Shown piece after piece: positions 34,051 through 44,300 of a stretch of 64,000 bases of DNA. A program made the position numbers and the translations under genes. How positions within the stretch are numbered: position 1 is the stretch's first letter; the number at the start of each line of letters is the position of its first letter. The notes under the pieces are model-generated. The model was not told where the DNA came from. It was given only the letters and a program-made list of their open reading frames with translations, and searched no databases. Origin of the DNA: Bacteroidales bacterium (GTDB taxonomy: Bacteria; Bacteroidota; Bacteroidia; Bacteroidales; UBA932); contig JAGAFU010000041.1 of the NCBI GenBank assembly GCA_017627955.1, positions 62,001-126,000 of the forward strand, given 5' to 3'.

Positions 34051-35141
34051 CATTCGGTGACATCATAGGGAACAAGGATGCTGTGGCGGCTCTCCAGGGG
34101 ATGATCCGGGAGGGCAGGGTGCCTCATGCCATGATGCTCTATGAGAATGATGGCTGTGGGGCCATGGCCTTCGCCTTGGCATTCCTCGGGGAATTGTTCT
34201 CCAGTGAGAGGAAAGTCTCTGGTCTGATCCATCCCGATGTCCATTACGTCTACCCGGTTGCCGCCGGTTCCAAGGTCAAGGAGAAAGTCGACAAGCTCCG
34301 GGCGGAACTTTTCCTCGGCTATTGGCGGGACTTGATGAAAACCAATCCTTATGCCCTTGAGTCTGAGGTAAATGACGCTTTCGGAATAGAAGGTAAGCAA
34401 ACTGTAATCAACAACGCCGAAGCCAAGGAGATCCTTGAGACAGTCTATCTCACTCCGGTTGAGGGAGGCTGGAAGGCGGTGGTGGTTTACCTGCCCGAGA
34501 AGATGAATGTCACGGCTGCCAACCGTCTTTTGAAGGCTGTTGAGGAGCCTCCGGAGAAAACCGTTTTCCTGATGATCACGCATGCCCCTGAAAAGGTCCT
34601 GCAGACTATTTCATCGCGGTGCCAGGCATTGAGGATCCTTCCCAACTCGAGGGAGGAGATCGCCGAGGCCCTTCAAGGCAAGTTCGGGATAGATCCCGGA
34701 GAGGCCGCCGCCGCGGCTCAGGTCGCTGGAGGGAGCGTGGGTGTCGCTTTGCGTTATCTTTCCGATAAAGAAGACTACGAGGGACAGATGGAGATTTTCT
34801 CCGGTTTGATGGAAGCCATTGGCTCAAAGGATCTTAATGCCGCATTGTCGTACGGCGGGTCCTTGGCGGATCTCGGATCGCGGGAGAAACAGAAAGGTTT
34901 TTGTATCTTTGCCGCGGAGAACCTCAGAAAGATTTTCCTTATCCAGCAGAACATGACCGGAATAGCGGGAATGGCTCCGTCGGAGAAGGGAATACTCGAG
35001 GGGATTGCTTCCAAATGCAAGAAAAGCTTCCCTCGTCAGGCGCTTTCCTGCCTTGACAGGGCAAGGATGCTGATCGACCGGAACGTCTCGCAGAAGATTG
35101 TCTTCTGCGACCTGGTCGGAAGGTTGTATTTATTATTTTGA
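34047..35141 (+). CDS. holB: DNA polymerase III subunit delta' homologue
   Basis: A 364-residue clamp-loader subunit. The N-terminus (FGDIIGNKDAVAALQGMIRE) is typical of the family. The P-loop region (ENDGCGAMAFALAFLG) lacks the Walker lysine, as expected for delta', which does not hydrolyse ATP. VVVYLPEKMNVTAANRLLKA and VEEPPEKTVFLMITH, then TISSRCQALRI, are the sensor and SRC motifs. It overlaps the prenyl synthase gene by four bases and is followed by ricT. Confidence 0.9.
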   Translation: MTFGDIIGNKDAVAALQGMIREGRVPHAMMLYENDGCGAMAFALAFLGELFSSERKVSGLIHPDVHYVYPVAAGSKVKEKVDKLRAELFLGYWRDLMKTNPYALESEVNDAFGIEGKQTVINNAEAKEILETVYLTPVEGGWKAVVVYLPEKMNVTAANRLLKAVEEPPEKTVFLMITHAPEKVLQTISSRCQALRILPNSREEIAEALQGKFGIDPGEAAAAAQVAGGSVGVALRYLSDKEDYEGQMEIFSGLMEAIGSKDLNAALSYGGSLADLGSREKQKGFCIFAAENLRKIFLIQQNMTGIAGMAPSEKGILEGIASKCKKSFPRQALSCLDRARMLIDRNVSQKIVFCDLVGRLYLLF

Positions 35142-35149
35142 CGACCGAG

Positions 35150-36331
35150 ATGGAGAATATAGACAACGAGACCATAAAATTCGACTGCAGCCGAGGTTGC
35201 ACAGTTTCCCGCGACCAGGAGACCGGGGAATACGAGTGCGACTACCGTCAGGGCTGTTGCAAGCTCGAGGCTTATAACTGGCTCAAGGGTGTGAACCAGG
35301 AGCAGTACAAGGATCTTTTCGAAGTCCGTTTCAAGAATACCCGTAAAGGAATATATGTCAATGCTTCCGGTCAGGGGATAAAGACCGGGGACCTCGTGAT
35401 TGTCGAGGCCGCCAATGGTCATGATCTCGGAATAGTGACACTTGAAGGTCCGATTGTCGGCCGCCAGATGAAGTGCAAAGGGGTTGACCCTGAGACTACT
35501 CCCTTGAGGAAGATTTATCGGAGGGCAAAGCCTTTCGACATCACCAAATGGCAGGAGGCTATCGCCCGTGAGCAGGACACCATGATCCAGGCCAGGAGGA
35601 TCGCCGCGGAGCTCGGGCTGGACATGAAGATCGGGGACGTGGAGTTCCAGGGCGACGGTACGAAAGCCATCTTTTATTATATCGCGGACGGCCGGGTGGA
35701 TTTCCGCCAGCTTATCAAGGTCTACGCCGAGGAGTTCCGCATCAGGATAGAGATGAAGCAGATCGGGGCCCGTCAGGAGGCTGGTCTTATCGGTGGGCTC
35801 GGAGTGTGCGGCAGGGAGCTTTGCTGCGCCAACTACATCACCAACTTCCAGTCCATCTCGACTTCAGCCGCAAGGGTGCAGGACTTGTCGTTGAATCCCC
35901 AGAAGCTCGCCGGCCAATTTGGCAAGCTCAAGTGCTGCCTCAATTATGAGGTCTCCAATTACATGGATGCCCAGTCGAGGATCCCGAAGGTCACGGAACC
36001 TCTTGAGTTTGAGGACGGACTCGCTTATCTTGTCAAGACTGACATACTTCAGGAGACTATGTATTTCTCTTACGAGAAGGGGTCCCTGTCGAATATGTAT
36101 CCGCTGCCAGCCAGCGAGGTGCGCCAGATTATCATGATGAACCGCAATGGCGAGAAGCCCGGATCGCTCAAATCTGATCCGGAGCCGGTCGGTCCCCAGT
36201 TCATCTCGGCTGTCGGTGATGACAGTATAACACGTTTCGACAAGCCGAAGAAGGGCAAGGGCCGCGGCCGTGGCAATAAGGGACGTGACAACAAGAACAA
36301 GGGACGTCGTCCCAAGAAGGAGCAATCCTGA
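35150..36331 (+). CDS. ricT: PSP1-domain protein, RicT family
   Basis: A 393-residue protein. The PSP1 domain (about 60-280) has VEAANGHDLGIVTLEGPIVG, then FYYIADGRVDFRQLIKVYAE, IRIEMKQIGARQEAGLIGGL and the cysteine cluster in GVCGRELCCANYI and LKCCLNYE. In Bacillus RicT (YaaT) works with two partners and an iron-sulfur cluster to support RNase Y; whether that holds here is unknown. The last 40 residues are basic and glycine-rich (KGKGRGRGNKGRDNKNKGRR), likely RNA-binding and disordered. The ATG at 35150 is chosen over a TTG at 35138, which would overlap holB. Confidence 0.88.
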   Translation: MENIDNETIKFDCSRGCTVSRDQETGEYECDYRQGCCKLEAYNWLKGVNQEQYKDLFEVRFKNTRKGIYVNASGQGIKTGDLVIVEAANGHDLGIVTLEGPIVGRQMKCKGVDPETTPLRKIYRRAKPFDITKWQEAIAREQDTMIQARRIAAELGLDMKIGDVEFQGDGTKAIFYYIADGRVDFRQLIKVYAEEFRIRIEMKQIGARQEAGLIGGLGVCGRELCCANYITNFQSISTSAARVQDLSLNPQKLAGQFGKLKCCLNYEVSNYMDAQSRIPKVTEPLEFEDGLAYLVKTDILQETMYFSYEKGSLSNMYPLPASEVRQIIMMNRNGEKPGSLKSDPEPVGPQFISAVGDDSITRFDKPKKGKGRGRGNKGRDNKNKGRRPKKEQS

Positions 36332-36338
36332 CAGAGCC

Positions 36339-36791
36339 ATGAAGGGGCGGTTGTCGCTTTGCGTCCTGATCTTGGCCGCGGTCTGCTGTTCGAGACCGCC
36401 AACCAGGGAGTATTTTGTCCTCTCTGAATCGGCTGAATATGGCGATACATATTCATTCATTCTCGACCTCTCGGACTCTTCCGCAACCTACGGAATAGAC
36501 TTTTTCACCAGGCTTGAAAGGGAAGCTTTCGGGTCTTTCCCCTCAGAGGATATTATGCTGGATCTCAGATGGTTCTCTCCATCTGACTCAATACTTGTCG
36601 ACACGGCGTTCGTGAAAATTTCGGATGTCCTCGGCACCGGTTATTACTCAAAAGACTTAAGAACTCCCTATAAGCAATCCCTGGATCTTCCTCAGGTGGG
36701 CGAGTGGCGGCTCAAAGCGAAGGTCGTCAATGGATCCGAAGAGATCAGGGGCTTGGGTTTGATATTGAAAGAAACTGATGGGACACGATAA
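36339..36791 (+). CDS. gldH: GldH-like lipoprotein
   Basis: A 150-residue lipoprotein (signal ending LAAVCCS, lipidated cysteine at 16 or 17). The body has the length and strand pattern of GldH: TYSFILDLSDSSATYGIDFF, then IMLDLRWFSP and the closing WRLKAKVVNGSEEIRGLGLI. GldH is named from gliding Flavobacterium, but homologues occur in non-gliding Bacteroidales, and the holB-ricT-gldH order supports the call. Identity rests mainly on context and size. It overlaps trmB by 14 bases. Confidence 0.6.
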   Translation: MKGRLSLCVLILAAVCCSRPPTREYFVLSESAEYGDTYSFILDLSDSSATYGIDFFTRLEREAFGSFPSEDIMLDLRWFSPSDSILVDTAFVKISDVLGTGYYSKDLRTPYKQSLDLPQVGEWRLKAKVVNGSEEIRGLGLILKETDGTR

Positions 36792-37587
36792 ACTCAGAAA
36801 ATTCGCCGAGAACGAGACTTTCTCCTGCCTCCTACAGCCGGATGCGTCGGCGGTACTGGACAAGAGCGGGGATCCTTCGCTCGGATTAAGGCTTCATGAC
36901 CATCCGATAAAGGGTCACTGGAATTCTTCTATGTTCCGGAAGGACCAGCCGATAGTCCTGGAGCTTGGCTGTGGGAAGGGAGAGTACACGATCGACTTGT
37001 CGAAGCGGGTTCCGGACCGCAACTACATCGGGGTTGACATCAAGGGTGCGAGACTCTGGCGGGGAGCCAAGACGGCGACTGAGGAGGGACTCCAGAATGT
37101 CGCGTTCCTTCGTACGAGGATCGAGTTCATCGAGGCTTTCTTTGGTCCGGGGGAGGTCAGTGAGATTTGGTTGACGTTCTCTGATCCCCAGCTTAAGAGC
37201 GAGAACAGCCGTCTGACGAGTCCGCTTTTCCTGGAACGCTACCGGAAGTTCCTTAAGCCAGGAGGAATCATCCACCTCAAGACCGACAGCCGTTTCCTCC
37301 ACGAATATTCCAAGGCAGTGGCCCTCGAGAATGGCCTCACCATCCTTGATTCAACGGTTGATCTTTACGGCGATATACCGGCGGCCGGGAGGTCATCAGC
37401 TTTGTACGAGGTGCAGACGTTCTACGAGAAGATGTTCTTGTCGCAGGGGTACAAGATTACATATCTGGAGTTCACTATCGATCATGAGGGCCCCTACGCG
37501 CATCCTTCGGACTTTGACGCTGACTACTGGCGCTCCATCGACGGCCCCAGAAGATTCGTTCACTCTCCGACTTCTTCCCAGAGGTAG
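36778..37587 (+). CDS. trmB: tRNA (guanine-N7-)-methyltransferase
   Basis: A 269-residue SAM enzyme that methylates G46 of tRNA. Motif I is VLELGCGKGEYTIDLSKRVP, followed by NYIGVDIKGARLWRGAKTA. The TrmB signature appears as EIWLTFSDPQLKSENSRLTS (usually FPDPWPK), so the Pro-Trp-Pro-Lys stretch is diverged. GGIIHLKTDS and YEKMFLSQGYKITYLEF are conserved. The 28 terminal bases overlap the convergent U32 gene. Confidence 0.9.
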   Translation: MGHDKLRKFAENETFSCLLQPDASAVLDKSGDPSLGLRLHDHPIKGHWNSSMFRKDQPIVLELGCGKGEYTIDLSKRVPDRNYIGVDIKGARLWRGAKTATEEGLQNVAFLRTRIEFIEAFFGPGEVSEIWLTFSDPQLKSENSRLTSPLFLERYRKFLKPGGIIHLKTDSRFLHEYSKAVALENGLTILDSTVDLYGDIPAAGRSSALYEVQTFYEKMFLSQGYKITYLEFTIDHEGPYAHPSDFDADYWRSIDGPRRFVHSPTSSQR

Positions 37588-38828
37588 AGGCGGTCGCCCC
37601 TGCGAAGCTTGCGGTCACCTTTCCAGTCCTCAGGGAACGCCACGGGAATAGAGCACAGGTCTCCTTTCCGTGCCTCCTGGACCGGCATCAGATCAACCCT
37701 GATCTCTTCAACATTCCCCTCATAAACCCCTGTGGTGGCCCCGATAGCGATGAAATCATCGCCCACCTTGACCGATCCAGACTCGACCAGGACTTCCGCC
37801 ACACCGATCCTGTCGTACCAGTTGGTGACTTTCCCGAAATAAGTCTTCCGCCGGGTAGCGTGGCTGCCATAGATCTCGCTCCACTGGGCCATCTTCCCGC
37901 CCTGGTACCATCCGTCCCAGAAGCCTCTGTTGAACACTTCTGAAAGCCGCTCTTTCAAACCTGCGGCCAGCTCCGGAGTGAAGACTCCGGCGCAAATGGC
38001 GTCCGCCGCCTCACGATAGCACTGGGTGGCTCTTTTCACATATTCAGCGGACCTTGCCCGGCCCTCGATCTTGAACACCGTCACTCCAGCCTGGACCATC
38101 TTGTCGAGGTACTCGATCGTGCAGAGATCCTTCGGAGAGAGAATGTAGCGGTTGTCTATCTCGAGGCCTTCCCCGGTCTCAATGTCGGTGAGGCGATAGC
38201 CCCTCCTGCAGATTTGGTAGCAGTCGCCCCTGTTGGCTGAGTGACCGCAGTTGTGGAGGCTGAGGTAGCATTTGCCGGAGATGGCCATGCACAGCGCCCC
38301 ATGGGCAAACATCTCAAGCCGGATGAGTTTCCCCGCGGGACCGGTTATGTGTTCGTTCTCAATGGCTTCCGAAATCCTTTTGACTTGGTTCAGGTTCAAT
38401 TCCCTGGCAAGGACCATCACATCCGCGAAGCGAGACCAGAACCTCAGTGCCTCGATGTTGGAGATGTTGAGTTGGGTCGACGCGTGGACTTCAAGACCGA
38501 TTTCCCTGCAGTATGAGATCGCGGCCATGTCGGAAGCGATGATCGCGTCGACTTCCGCGGCTTTGGCGGCATCGAGCGCCTCACGCATCGGAGCGATGTC
38601 CTCTTCGTAAAGCGCGATGTTGAGAGTCATGTAGGTCTTGACTCCGGCCGAGCCGCAGATCCTTGTTATTTCCGGCAGGTCCCCCTGTGAGAAGTTGTTG
38701 GCGGAATGCGAACGCATATTCAGCCGCCCCACACCGAAATAGACAGAGTCCGCTCCGCCCTCTATGGCCGCCGACAGGCACTCGAAGTTGCCCGCTGGAG
38801 CCATTATCTCGATTTCTTTCCTGTCCAT
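37560..38828 (-). CDS. U32 family protein (peptidase U32 / tRNA or rRNA hydroxylation type)
   Basis: A 422-residue protein. The N-terminus IEIMAPAGNFECLSAAIEGG begins a TIM-barrel domain. The U32 signature is EMFAHGALCMAISGKCYLSL, followed by the cysteine set HNCGHSANRGDCYQICRRGY. These four cysteines are thought to bind an iron-sulfur cluster. Although called a peptidase family, several members (TrhP/YegQ, RlhA) hydroxylate RNA; this one is of similar length to YegQ. A TATCTTTG promoter lies 22 bases upstream. It converges on trmB. Confidence 0.88.
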   Translation of the reverse strand: MDRKEIEIMAPAGNFECLSAAIEGGADSVYFGVGRLNMRSHSANNFSQGDLPEITRICGSAGVKTYMTLNIALYEEDIAPMREALDAAKAAEVDAIIASDMAAISYCREIGLEVHASTQLNISNIEALRFWSRFADVMVLARELNLNQVKRISEAIENEHITGPAGKLIRLEMFAHGALCMAISGKCYLSLHNCGHSANRGDCYQICRRGYRLTDIETGEGLEIDNRYILSPKDLCTIEYLDKMVQAGVTVFKIEGRARSAEYVKRATQCYREAADAICAGVFTPELAAGLKERLSEVFNRGFWDGWYQGGKMAQWSEIYGSHATRRKTYFGKVTNWYDRIGVAEVLVESGSVKVGDDFIAIGATTGVYEGNVEEIRVDLMPVQEARKGDLCSIPVAFPEDWKGDRKLRRGDRLYLWEEVGE

Positions 38829-38849
38829 TGATGAACTGATTCAGATGTG

Positions 38850-38857
38850 CAAAGATA
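38850..38857 (-). promoter_or_regulatory. Probable -7 element for the U32 gene
   Basis: TATCTTTG on the minus strand, 22 bases upstream of the start codon. Confidence 0.6.
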
Positions 38858-38921
38858 GCCATTTTCGGATATTTTGGCTATATTGCGGAATGATGGCGGA
38901 ATAAGGCCGCCAGGTTTTGTT

Positions 38922-41312
38922 ATGCGTATTTCTATCAGTATTGAATATTACACAGTGCCGGGGGAGTCACTCTCCTATCTATGGCCGGACGGCAAGGAGA
39001 CACCGATGAGTTATGTCTCCGATGGTTTGTGGCGGACTGAAGTCAATGTGCCTTCCAATTGGAAGACAGTGGATTATGGTTTCGTCCTGAAGCGGGACGG
39101 GAAGACCGTCCGCAGGGAATGGGCCGCCCACTCATTGAATATTCCTTCGTCCCGGACCATAAAGTCCGTCGAGGTCCAGGACCGTTGGAACGACCGTCCT
39201 TCCGACGCTCCTTTCTGGACAAAGGCGTTCACGGATGTGATTTTCGGAGGGAGAGCGGTTTCAGGAAGAAGGCGCTCCGGGAATCTGGCGCTTCTTGTAG
39301 CTTGTCCTGATGTGAGAAGGGGCGAGGCCCTCGCCATCACCGGGAGCGGCGCGCTCTTCGATGATTGGAAAAAATTCATTCCCCTGTCTGGAGGTCCTAT
39401 ATGGAAGGTTTATATTAACCCTTCGGAACCTTTTGAATATAAGTTCGTTATTATTGATGAAGCTACCGGGAGCCCCAAATGCTGGGAGACCGGATCGAAC
39501 AGGAAATTCTTCTGTGGCACCGGTGAGGGAACCCTACAGGTTATCCGTGAGAGGGAACCCGCTTTCGACAGGAAATCCTGGCGCGGTTCGGGCGTTGCCA
39601 TACCGGTATTCTCTCTGAAGTCGGAGGATAGTTTCGGAGTAGGGGAGTTCAAGGACCTTAAGAAACTTGTGGACTGGGCTGAGGCCACCGGCCAGAGCAT
39701 CATCCAGATCCTTCCTATTAATGACACCACAATGACCCGTTCGTGGACGGACTCATATCCCTACAATGCCAATTCCACTTTCGCCCTCCACCCGCAGTTC
39801 ATATCCCTGCCTGAGGCCGGAGTGAAGAAGACCAAGGAGTACAAGGCCCTTCAAAAAGAGTTGAACTCTCTTCCCCAGATCGACTATGAGAGAGTCAATA
39901 ATGAGAAGACCCGTCTCCTTCAGGAGGCTTTCGCCAAGATAGGTGCTGAAGTTCTTGAAAGTGAGGAATATAAGACTTTCTATTCGGCCAATGAGCATTG
40001 GCTGGTCCCGTATGCGGCATTCTGTGTGCTGAGGGATCTTAACTGCACCCCGGAGTTCGGGAAATGGACGGAATTGAGCGTCTATTCCAGAAGCGGGGTC
40101 GAGGCATTCCGGAAGGTACATGGCGAGAAGATGGATTTCTACCTCTGGGAGCAGTTCTGTCTGGACAAGCAGCTCAAAGATGCCGTCGCGTACGCTCATT
40201 CCAAGGGGATAGCGATAAAAGGAGACCTGCCTATCGGCATCAGCAGGGACAGTGTCGATGCCTGGCAGTATCCGGAGCTATTCAATCTTGACTCACAGGC
40301 CGGTGCCCCGCCGGACGCTTTCTCCGAAGATGGCCAGAACTGGGGCTTCCCGACCTATAACTGGGAAGAGATGGCCAAGGACGGTTACGGATGGTGGAAG
40401 GCTCGCCTTAGGAAGATGAGCGAATATTTCGACGCTTTCAGGATTGACCATATCCTAGGTTTCTTCCGCATCTGGGAGATCCCTCTGGGCATCAAGTCAG
40501 GCCTTCTGGGGCATTTCAATCCCGCTCTGCCTTACTCGGAGGGCGAGCTCCGCGGCCGCGGATTCGATCCCGAAACCGACCTCTTCGTGCCTGATCCGCA
40601 TCGTCCGGGTTGGTATCATCCCCGTATCTCATCCCAAAAGACGGCCGCTTTCGAGGCTCTTGACCAGTGGCACAAGGATGAGTATAACAATCTTTACAAC
40701 GACTTTTTCTATCGCCGCCACAACACTTTCTGGAAGGAAACGGCGATGCGGAAACTCCCTGCCTTGCTGGATTCCACAGGTATGCTCGCTTGCGGGGAGG
40801 ATTTGGGAATGATCCCTGCTTGCGTGCCTGAGGTTATGGACGAGCTGCGGATCCTCTCGCTCGAGGTCCAGAGGATGCCGAAGTCTCCCGAAGACGCCTT
40901 CGGGGATCCGGCCAGGTACCCTTATCTTTCTGTCTGTACGACCGGTTCTCATGACACTTCGTCTCTCAGGGCTTGGTGGGAAGAGGATAGGGAGATGACC
41001 GCCAAGTACTTCCATCAAATGCTTCACTGTGAGGGCCAGGCCCCGGCGTTATGCGAGCCGTGGATTTGCGAGCGGATAGTCAGCCAGCATCTGGATTCTC
41101 CTTCCATGTTCTGCATCCTTCCGCTCCAGGATTGGCTGTCGATAGACGGGACGGTCCGATATCAGGGCGATCCTGCCGATGAACGGATAAATGTTCCTGC
41201 CAATCCGAGGCATTATTGGCGTTGGCGGATGCATACGACGCTTGAGGACCTTATAGCCCAGTCAGCGTTTAACTCCCGACTGAAAGACCTTATCGCTTCC
41301 TCTGGTCGATGA
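38922..41312 (+). CDS. malQ: 4-alpha-glucanotransferase (amylomaltase) with N-terminal starch-binding domains
   Basis: A 796-residue GH77 enzyme that transfers maltodextrin segments in glycogen and starch metabolism. Two CBM20-like beta-sandwich domains occupy about residues 1-105 and 110-220 (ITGSGALFDDWKKFIPLSGG in the second). The catalytic barrel has IKGDLPIGISRDSVDAWQYP, FDAFRIDHILGFFRIWEIP (nucleophile Asp in RIDHILG), ACGEDLGMIPACV (acid/base Glu) and TGSHDTSSLRAWWEED. The start at 38922 is the first ATG giving a clean N-terminus; an in-frame TTG upstream has no support. A bidirectional terminator follows. Confidence 0.95.
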   Translation: MRISISIEYYTVPGESLSYLWPDGKETPMSYVSDGLWRTEVNVPSNWKTVDYGFVLKRDGKTVRREWAAHSLNIPSSRTIKSVEVQDRWNDRPSDAPFWTKAFTDVIFGGRAVSGRRRSGNLALLVACPDVRRGEALAITGSGALFDDWKKFIPLSGGPIWKVYINPSEPFEYKFVIIDEATGSPKCWETGSNRKFFCGTGEGTLQVIREREPAFDRKSWRGSGVAIPVFSLKSEDSFGVGEFKDLKKLVDWAEATGQSIIQILPINDTTMTRSWTDSYPYNANSTFALHPQFISLPEAGVKKTKEYKALQKELNSLPQIDYERVNNEKTRLLQEAFAKIGAEVLESEEYKTFYSANEHWLVPYAAFCVLRDLNCTPEFGKWTELSVYSRSGVEAFRKVHGEKMDFYLWEQFCLDKQLKDAVAYAHSKGIAIKGDLPIGISRDSVDAWQYPELFNLDSQAGAPPDAFSEDGQNWGFPTYNWEEMAKDGYGWWKARLRKMSEYFDAFRIDHILGFFRIWEIPLGIKSGLLGHFNPALPYSEGELRGRGFDPETDLFVPDPHRPGWYHPRISSQKTAAFEALDQWHKDEYNNLYNDFFYRRHNTFWKETAMRKLPALLDSTGMLACGEDLGMIPACVPEVMDELRILSLEVQRMPKSPEDAFGDPARYPYLSVCTTGSHDTSSLRAWWEEDREMTAKYFHQMLHCEGQAPALCEPWICERIVSQHLDSPSMFCILPLQDWLSIDGTVRYQGDPADERINVPANPRHYWRWRMHTTLEDLIAQSAFNSRLKDLIASSGR

Positions 41313-41336
41313 ATATCGCCTGACGCTGGACCAATC

Positions 41337-41371
41337 AAAAAAGAGGCGCTCCAATATGGAACGCCTCTTTT
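41337..41371. terminator. Bidirectional terminator between malQ and the surface lipoprotein gene
   Basis: AAAAGAGGCG pairs with CGCCTCTTTT, with TCC/GGA extending the stem after one mismatch. A-rich and T-rich flanks allow termination from both directions, as fits two convergent genes. Confidence 0.85.
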
Positions 41372-41385
41372 ATTATGTGCGGAAA

Positions 41386-44300
41386 CTACTCAGTCACAAG
41401 TTTGTAGAGCTGAATAGCCTGCTGATTGGCATAGGAGGTAGACTTGTAGTATCTGAAGAATCCTCCGTTCGCGTTATTGTTGAAACGCAGGTGGCTGCCA
41501 CTGGACTCGATGTCAACACCGTCGCTACCGTAAGAGATTGAGTTGGTGTAGGAGCCGCTCTTCGAGCACTTGAGGTCGTTGCTGTCGGTTGTGTTGCCGA
41601 TAGGCAGGCCGGAGGCGCTGGTTATCACGTAGGAACTACCGCTCTTGGTGACCGTGAAGGTCGAGGCGGTCGTCGTGGTTGTCGCGGCGATGGTGCCTCC
41701 GTCGATGGATACGGAAATCACGCACGGGGTGGCCTGGGTTCCCTTAAGGTTATCCTGGCTTCCGTCAAGCGCGACACCCGCGCCCTCATAGACGATGAGG
41801 TACTCACCTGACCAGTCACTTTGGTTGGAAGTGACCTTCTGGAACACCTTGCCTTCGATGGTGGTTCCAGGATCATCGCCAGGCTCGTCTCCGGGTGTCA
41901 CTTCCGTCTCGCCGACATATTCATAGAGAACCGGCATAAGGGAACCGCTCTGGGCGGAATCGTAAGAACCGAAGGATGAGTGCCCGGTACTGTACTGGAC
42001 GTACTTGTTGACACTGGTGTTGGTTATTGTGGCTATTCCGTCATTACCGATCTTGATGTCCCAATACTGTCCTTCGGAAGGGCTGGCATTGACATTGAAG
42101 CTGGTGTATGTGCCTGTCTGATAGAGCAGTTTGCCGTCGGACTGGGCGATGGTGTACTTCCCGTTGCTCTCAGTTATCACATACTCGTTGCTCTTGCTCG
42201 TCATTGTGATGACACCGTTCTCGTCGGTGGCCTCATCGACAGAGATATAACCATAATTGCTAGTTATGGGCTTGCCGACATAAGCCTTGGACCCGTCAAG
42301 GGCGACGATCAGGTAGGACTTGCCGGAGGTCACGCTGGTGGCCTTCTTATACTGATAGCCAGTAGTGGTGCCTCCTGATGAGCCTGCTGTGAAGGAAATG
42401 ATCTCGGCGTCGACCACCTCATGCTTGGAGTCCTTCTCGTAATATTGGTACTTGCCGAGCAGCTCGACAGTGCCTCCATCCTTGATCTTCGAGGACCAGT
42501 CGCTCTTGTTGGTGACGGAGTAGACGTAGATCGTGCCGGATTCGTCAGTCAGGTCGAAACGGCAGTTGTTCTTGTTGTAGTTGCTGACAGTGCCGGTGAG
42601 CTTCAGCTTGATGTCGGTCCTGGCGAGAGATATGAACTGGGAGACGGTCACGGGGTCACCCTCCTTCATCGTCACGCCATTGCTGGAATAGGACACGGCG
42701 ATAATGTTAATCGCCCCGTCGGCCTCTCCGTAATAAATACCTGTCAGAGTGATGTTGTACCCATTGAAGGCACTCAGGCCGATGTAAGTCGCGGGCTTGT
42801 AGATCACGACCTTCTTCTTGGCGCCCTTGACTGTCAGGTTGTAGTTGCCGGAGCCGTCGATCGTGAGGTCACCTGTGATCTTGACAGCGGTAGGGACACC
42901 AGTGCTGTAGGAATCCACGGTAGAGGTGATGTCCTTGCCGGAGATCAGGACAGCGTGTTTCCCGGAAATCTCTGTGAAGTCCGCGATGGAGCCAAGGGCC
43001 GGAAGTCCATTGAACTTGGTGGCCGTGGCCTTGAATGTGACGGAGTCGCCGGCGGAGTAATCTGCCTTGTGGCTTCCCTCCGCGAAGATGTAGCTTCCGC
43101 CACCCGCGACAACGTAACCATCCTCCGTGACCGCCACGACGAATGAAGGCTTGAGCTCGACCTCGTCGCCTTCGTCGGAAGCTGCGGCCTCAGTCACGTC
43201 CATGGCCGGATCGCCGTCGAAGACCGCCTGGTTGACCGTGCAGGTCTTCGTGATGTCATGGCCGGAGAACTCGACCGCGGCTGTCCTCGCCTCTTCAGTC
43301 GTGTTCCTCTTCGCGGTGAATGTGAAGATCTTCTGGTTGAGGCCTCTTGTCGAAGGAGAGACTGAGAGCCAGTCGGATCCTTCGACCACGTTGGCCTTCA
43401 CTGTGATGTTGGAGTTGACCACGAACGCCACGAGCTGACGCCTTCCGTCGATCTCCACGACCTCCTTGCTGAGCACGATGGCATCCTCGGTGGTCTGTGT
43501 GATGGTGACGACCGTGCCGTCCTCGAGGGTGATGGAGGCAGACCTGCGGTCGTAGGTTTCGTTGGCGGAGATATTCACGACAACCTCGTCACCAACGGAG
43601 ACAAGCTCGATCCAGTCGGCACCCTCGCTGATTTCAGCCGTGGAGGATACGATCGGGATAGTGATCTGGCCTCCAGTGAAATCGCTGGTGTATTCGGTCT
43701 TGACCGCCGGTTTCTCGGACTCGTTGAGGCCGATGTTGATGATCTTGATGAAAGTCCCGCCGTTGTCGTCGGTCAGCAGGAAGAGGATCTTGGAAGGAGT
43801 AACTTTGGCAGGAGCCTGGATTGAGATCCTTCCCTTGGTCTCGTCAGTCGGACGGAAGGTCACGGTCCAGCCATCGCTCTCGAAAGTCTCGATGTCGACC
43901 TTGGCACCTTCGGGGGAAGTGATGGTGTAGGCGGTGCTGAGAAGCTCTCCGTCGCGCATCGAGGAGAACACAGTCTCGTCGAAGATGAGCTGGAGCTTTC
44001 TGGTCCCGGTCAGCGGAACGCTGATGACAGTGCCGTCAGCGAGAGTGAAGACCGCGTCGGTTCCGGTGGTGGTCACGCTTTCAAACACGCAAGTGGCGGA
44101 AGGACCCTGGCCCTCAACCTTGCTCCAGGATGTGCCGTTGTCGTATGAGACCATCCACTGGTCGTCTTCGATCTTGACCTTGGGGGTGTTGCTGGTGGAT
44201 ACTTTCTCGCCAGCGGCATCCAAGAGCCATTCGCCGTTGACGGTCCAGTAGAAGAGTCCGTCCTCGTCGGCTTTCGCACCGATCTGGGGAGTCTTCCCGT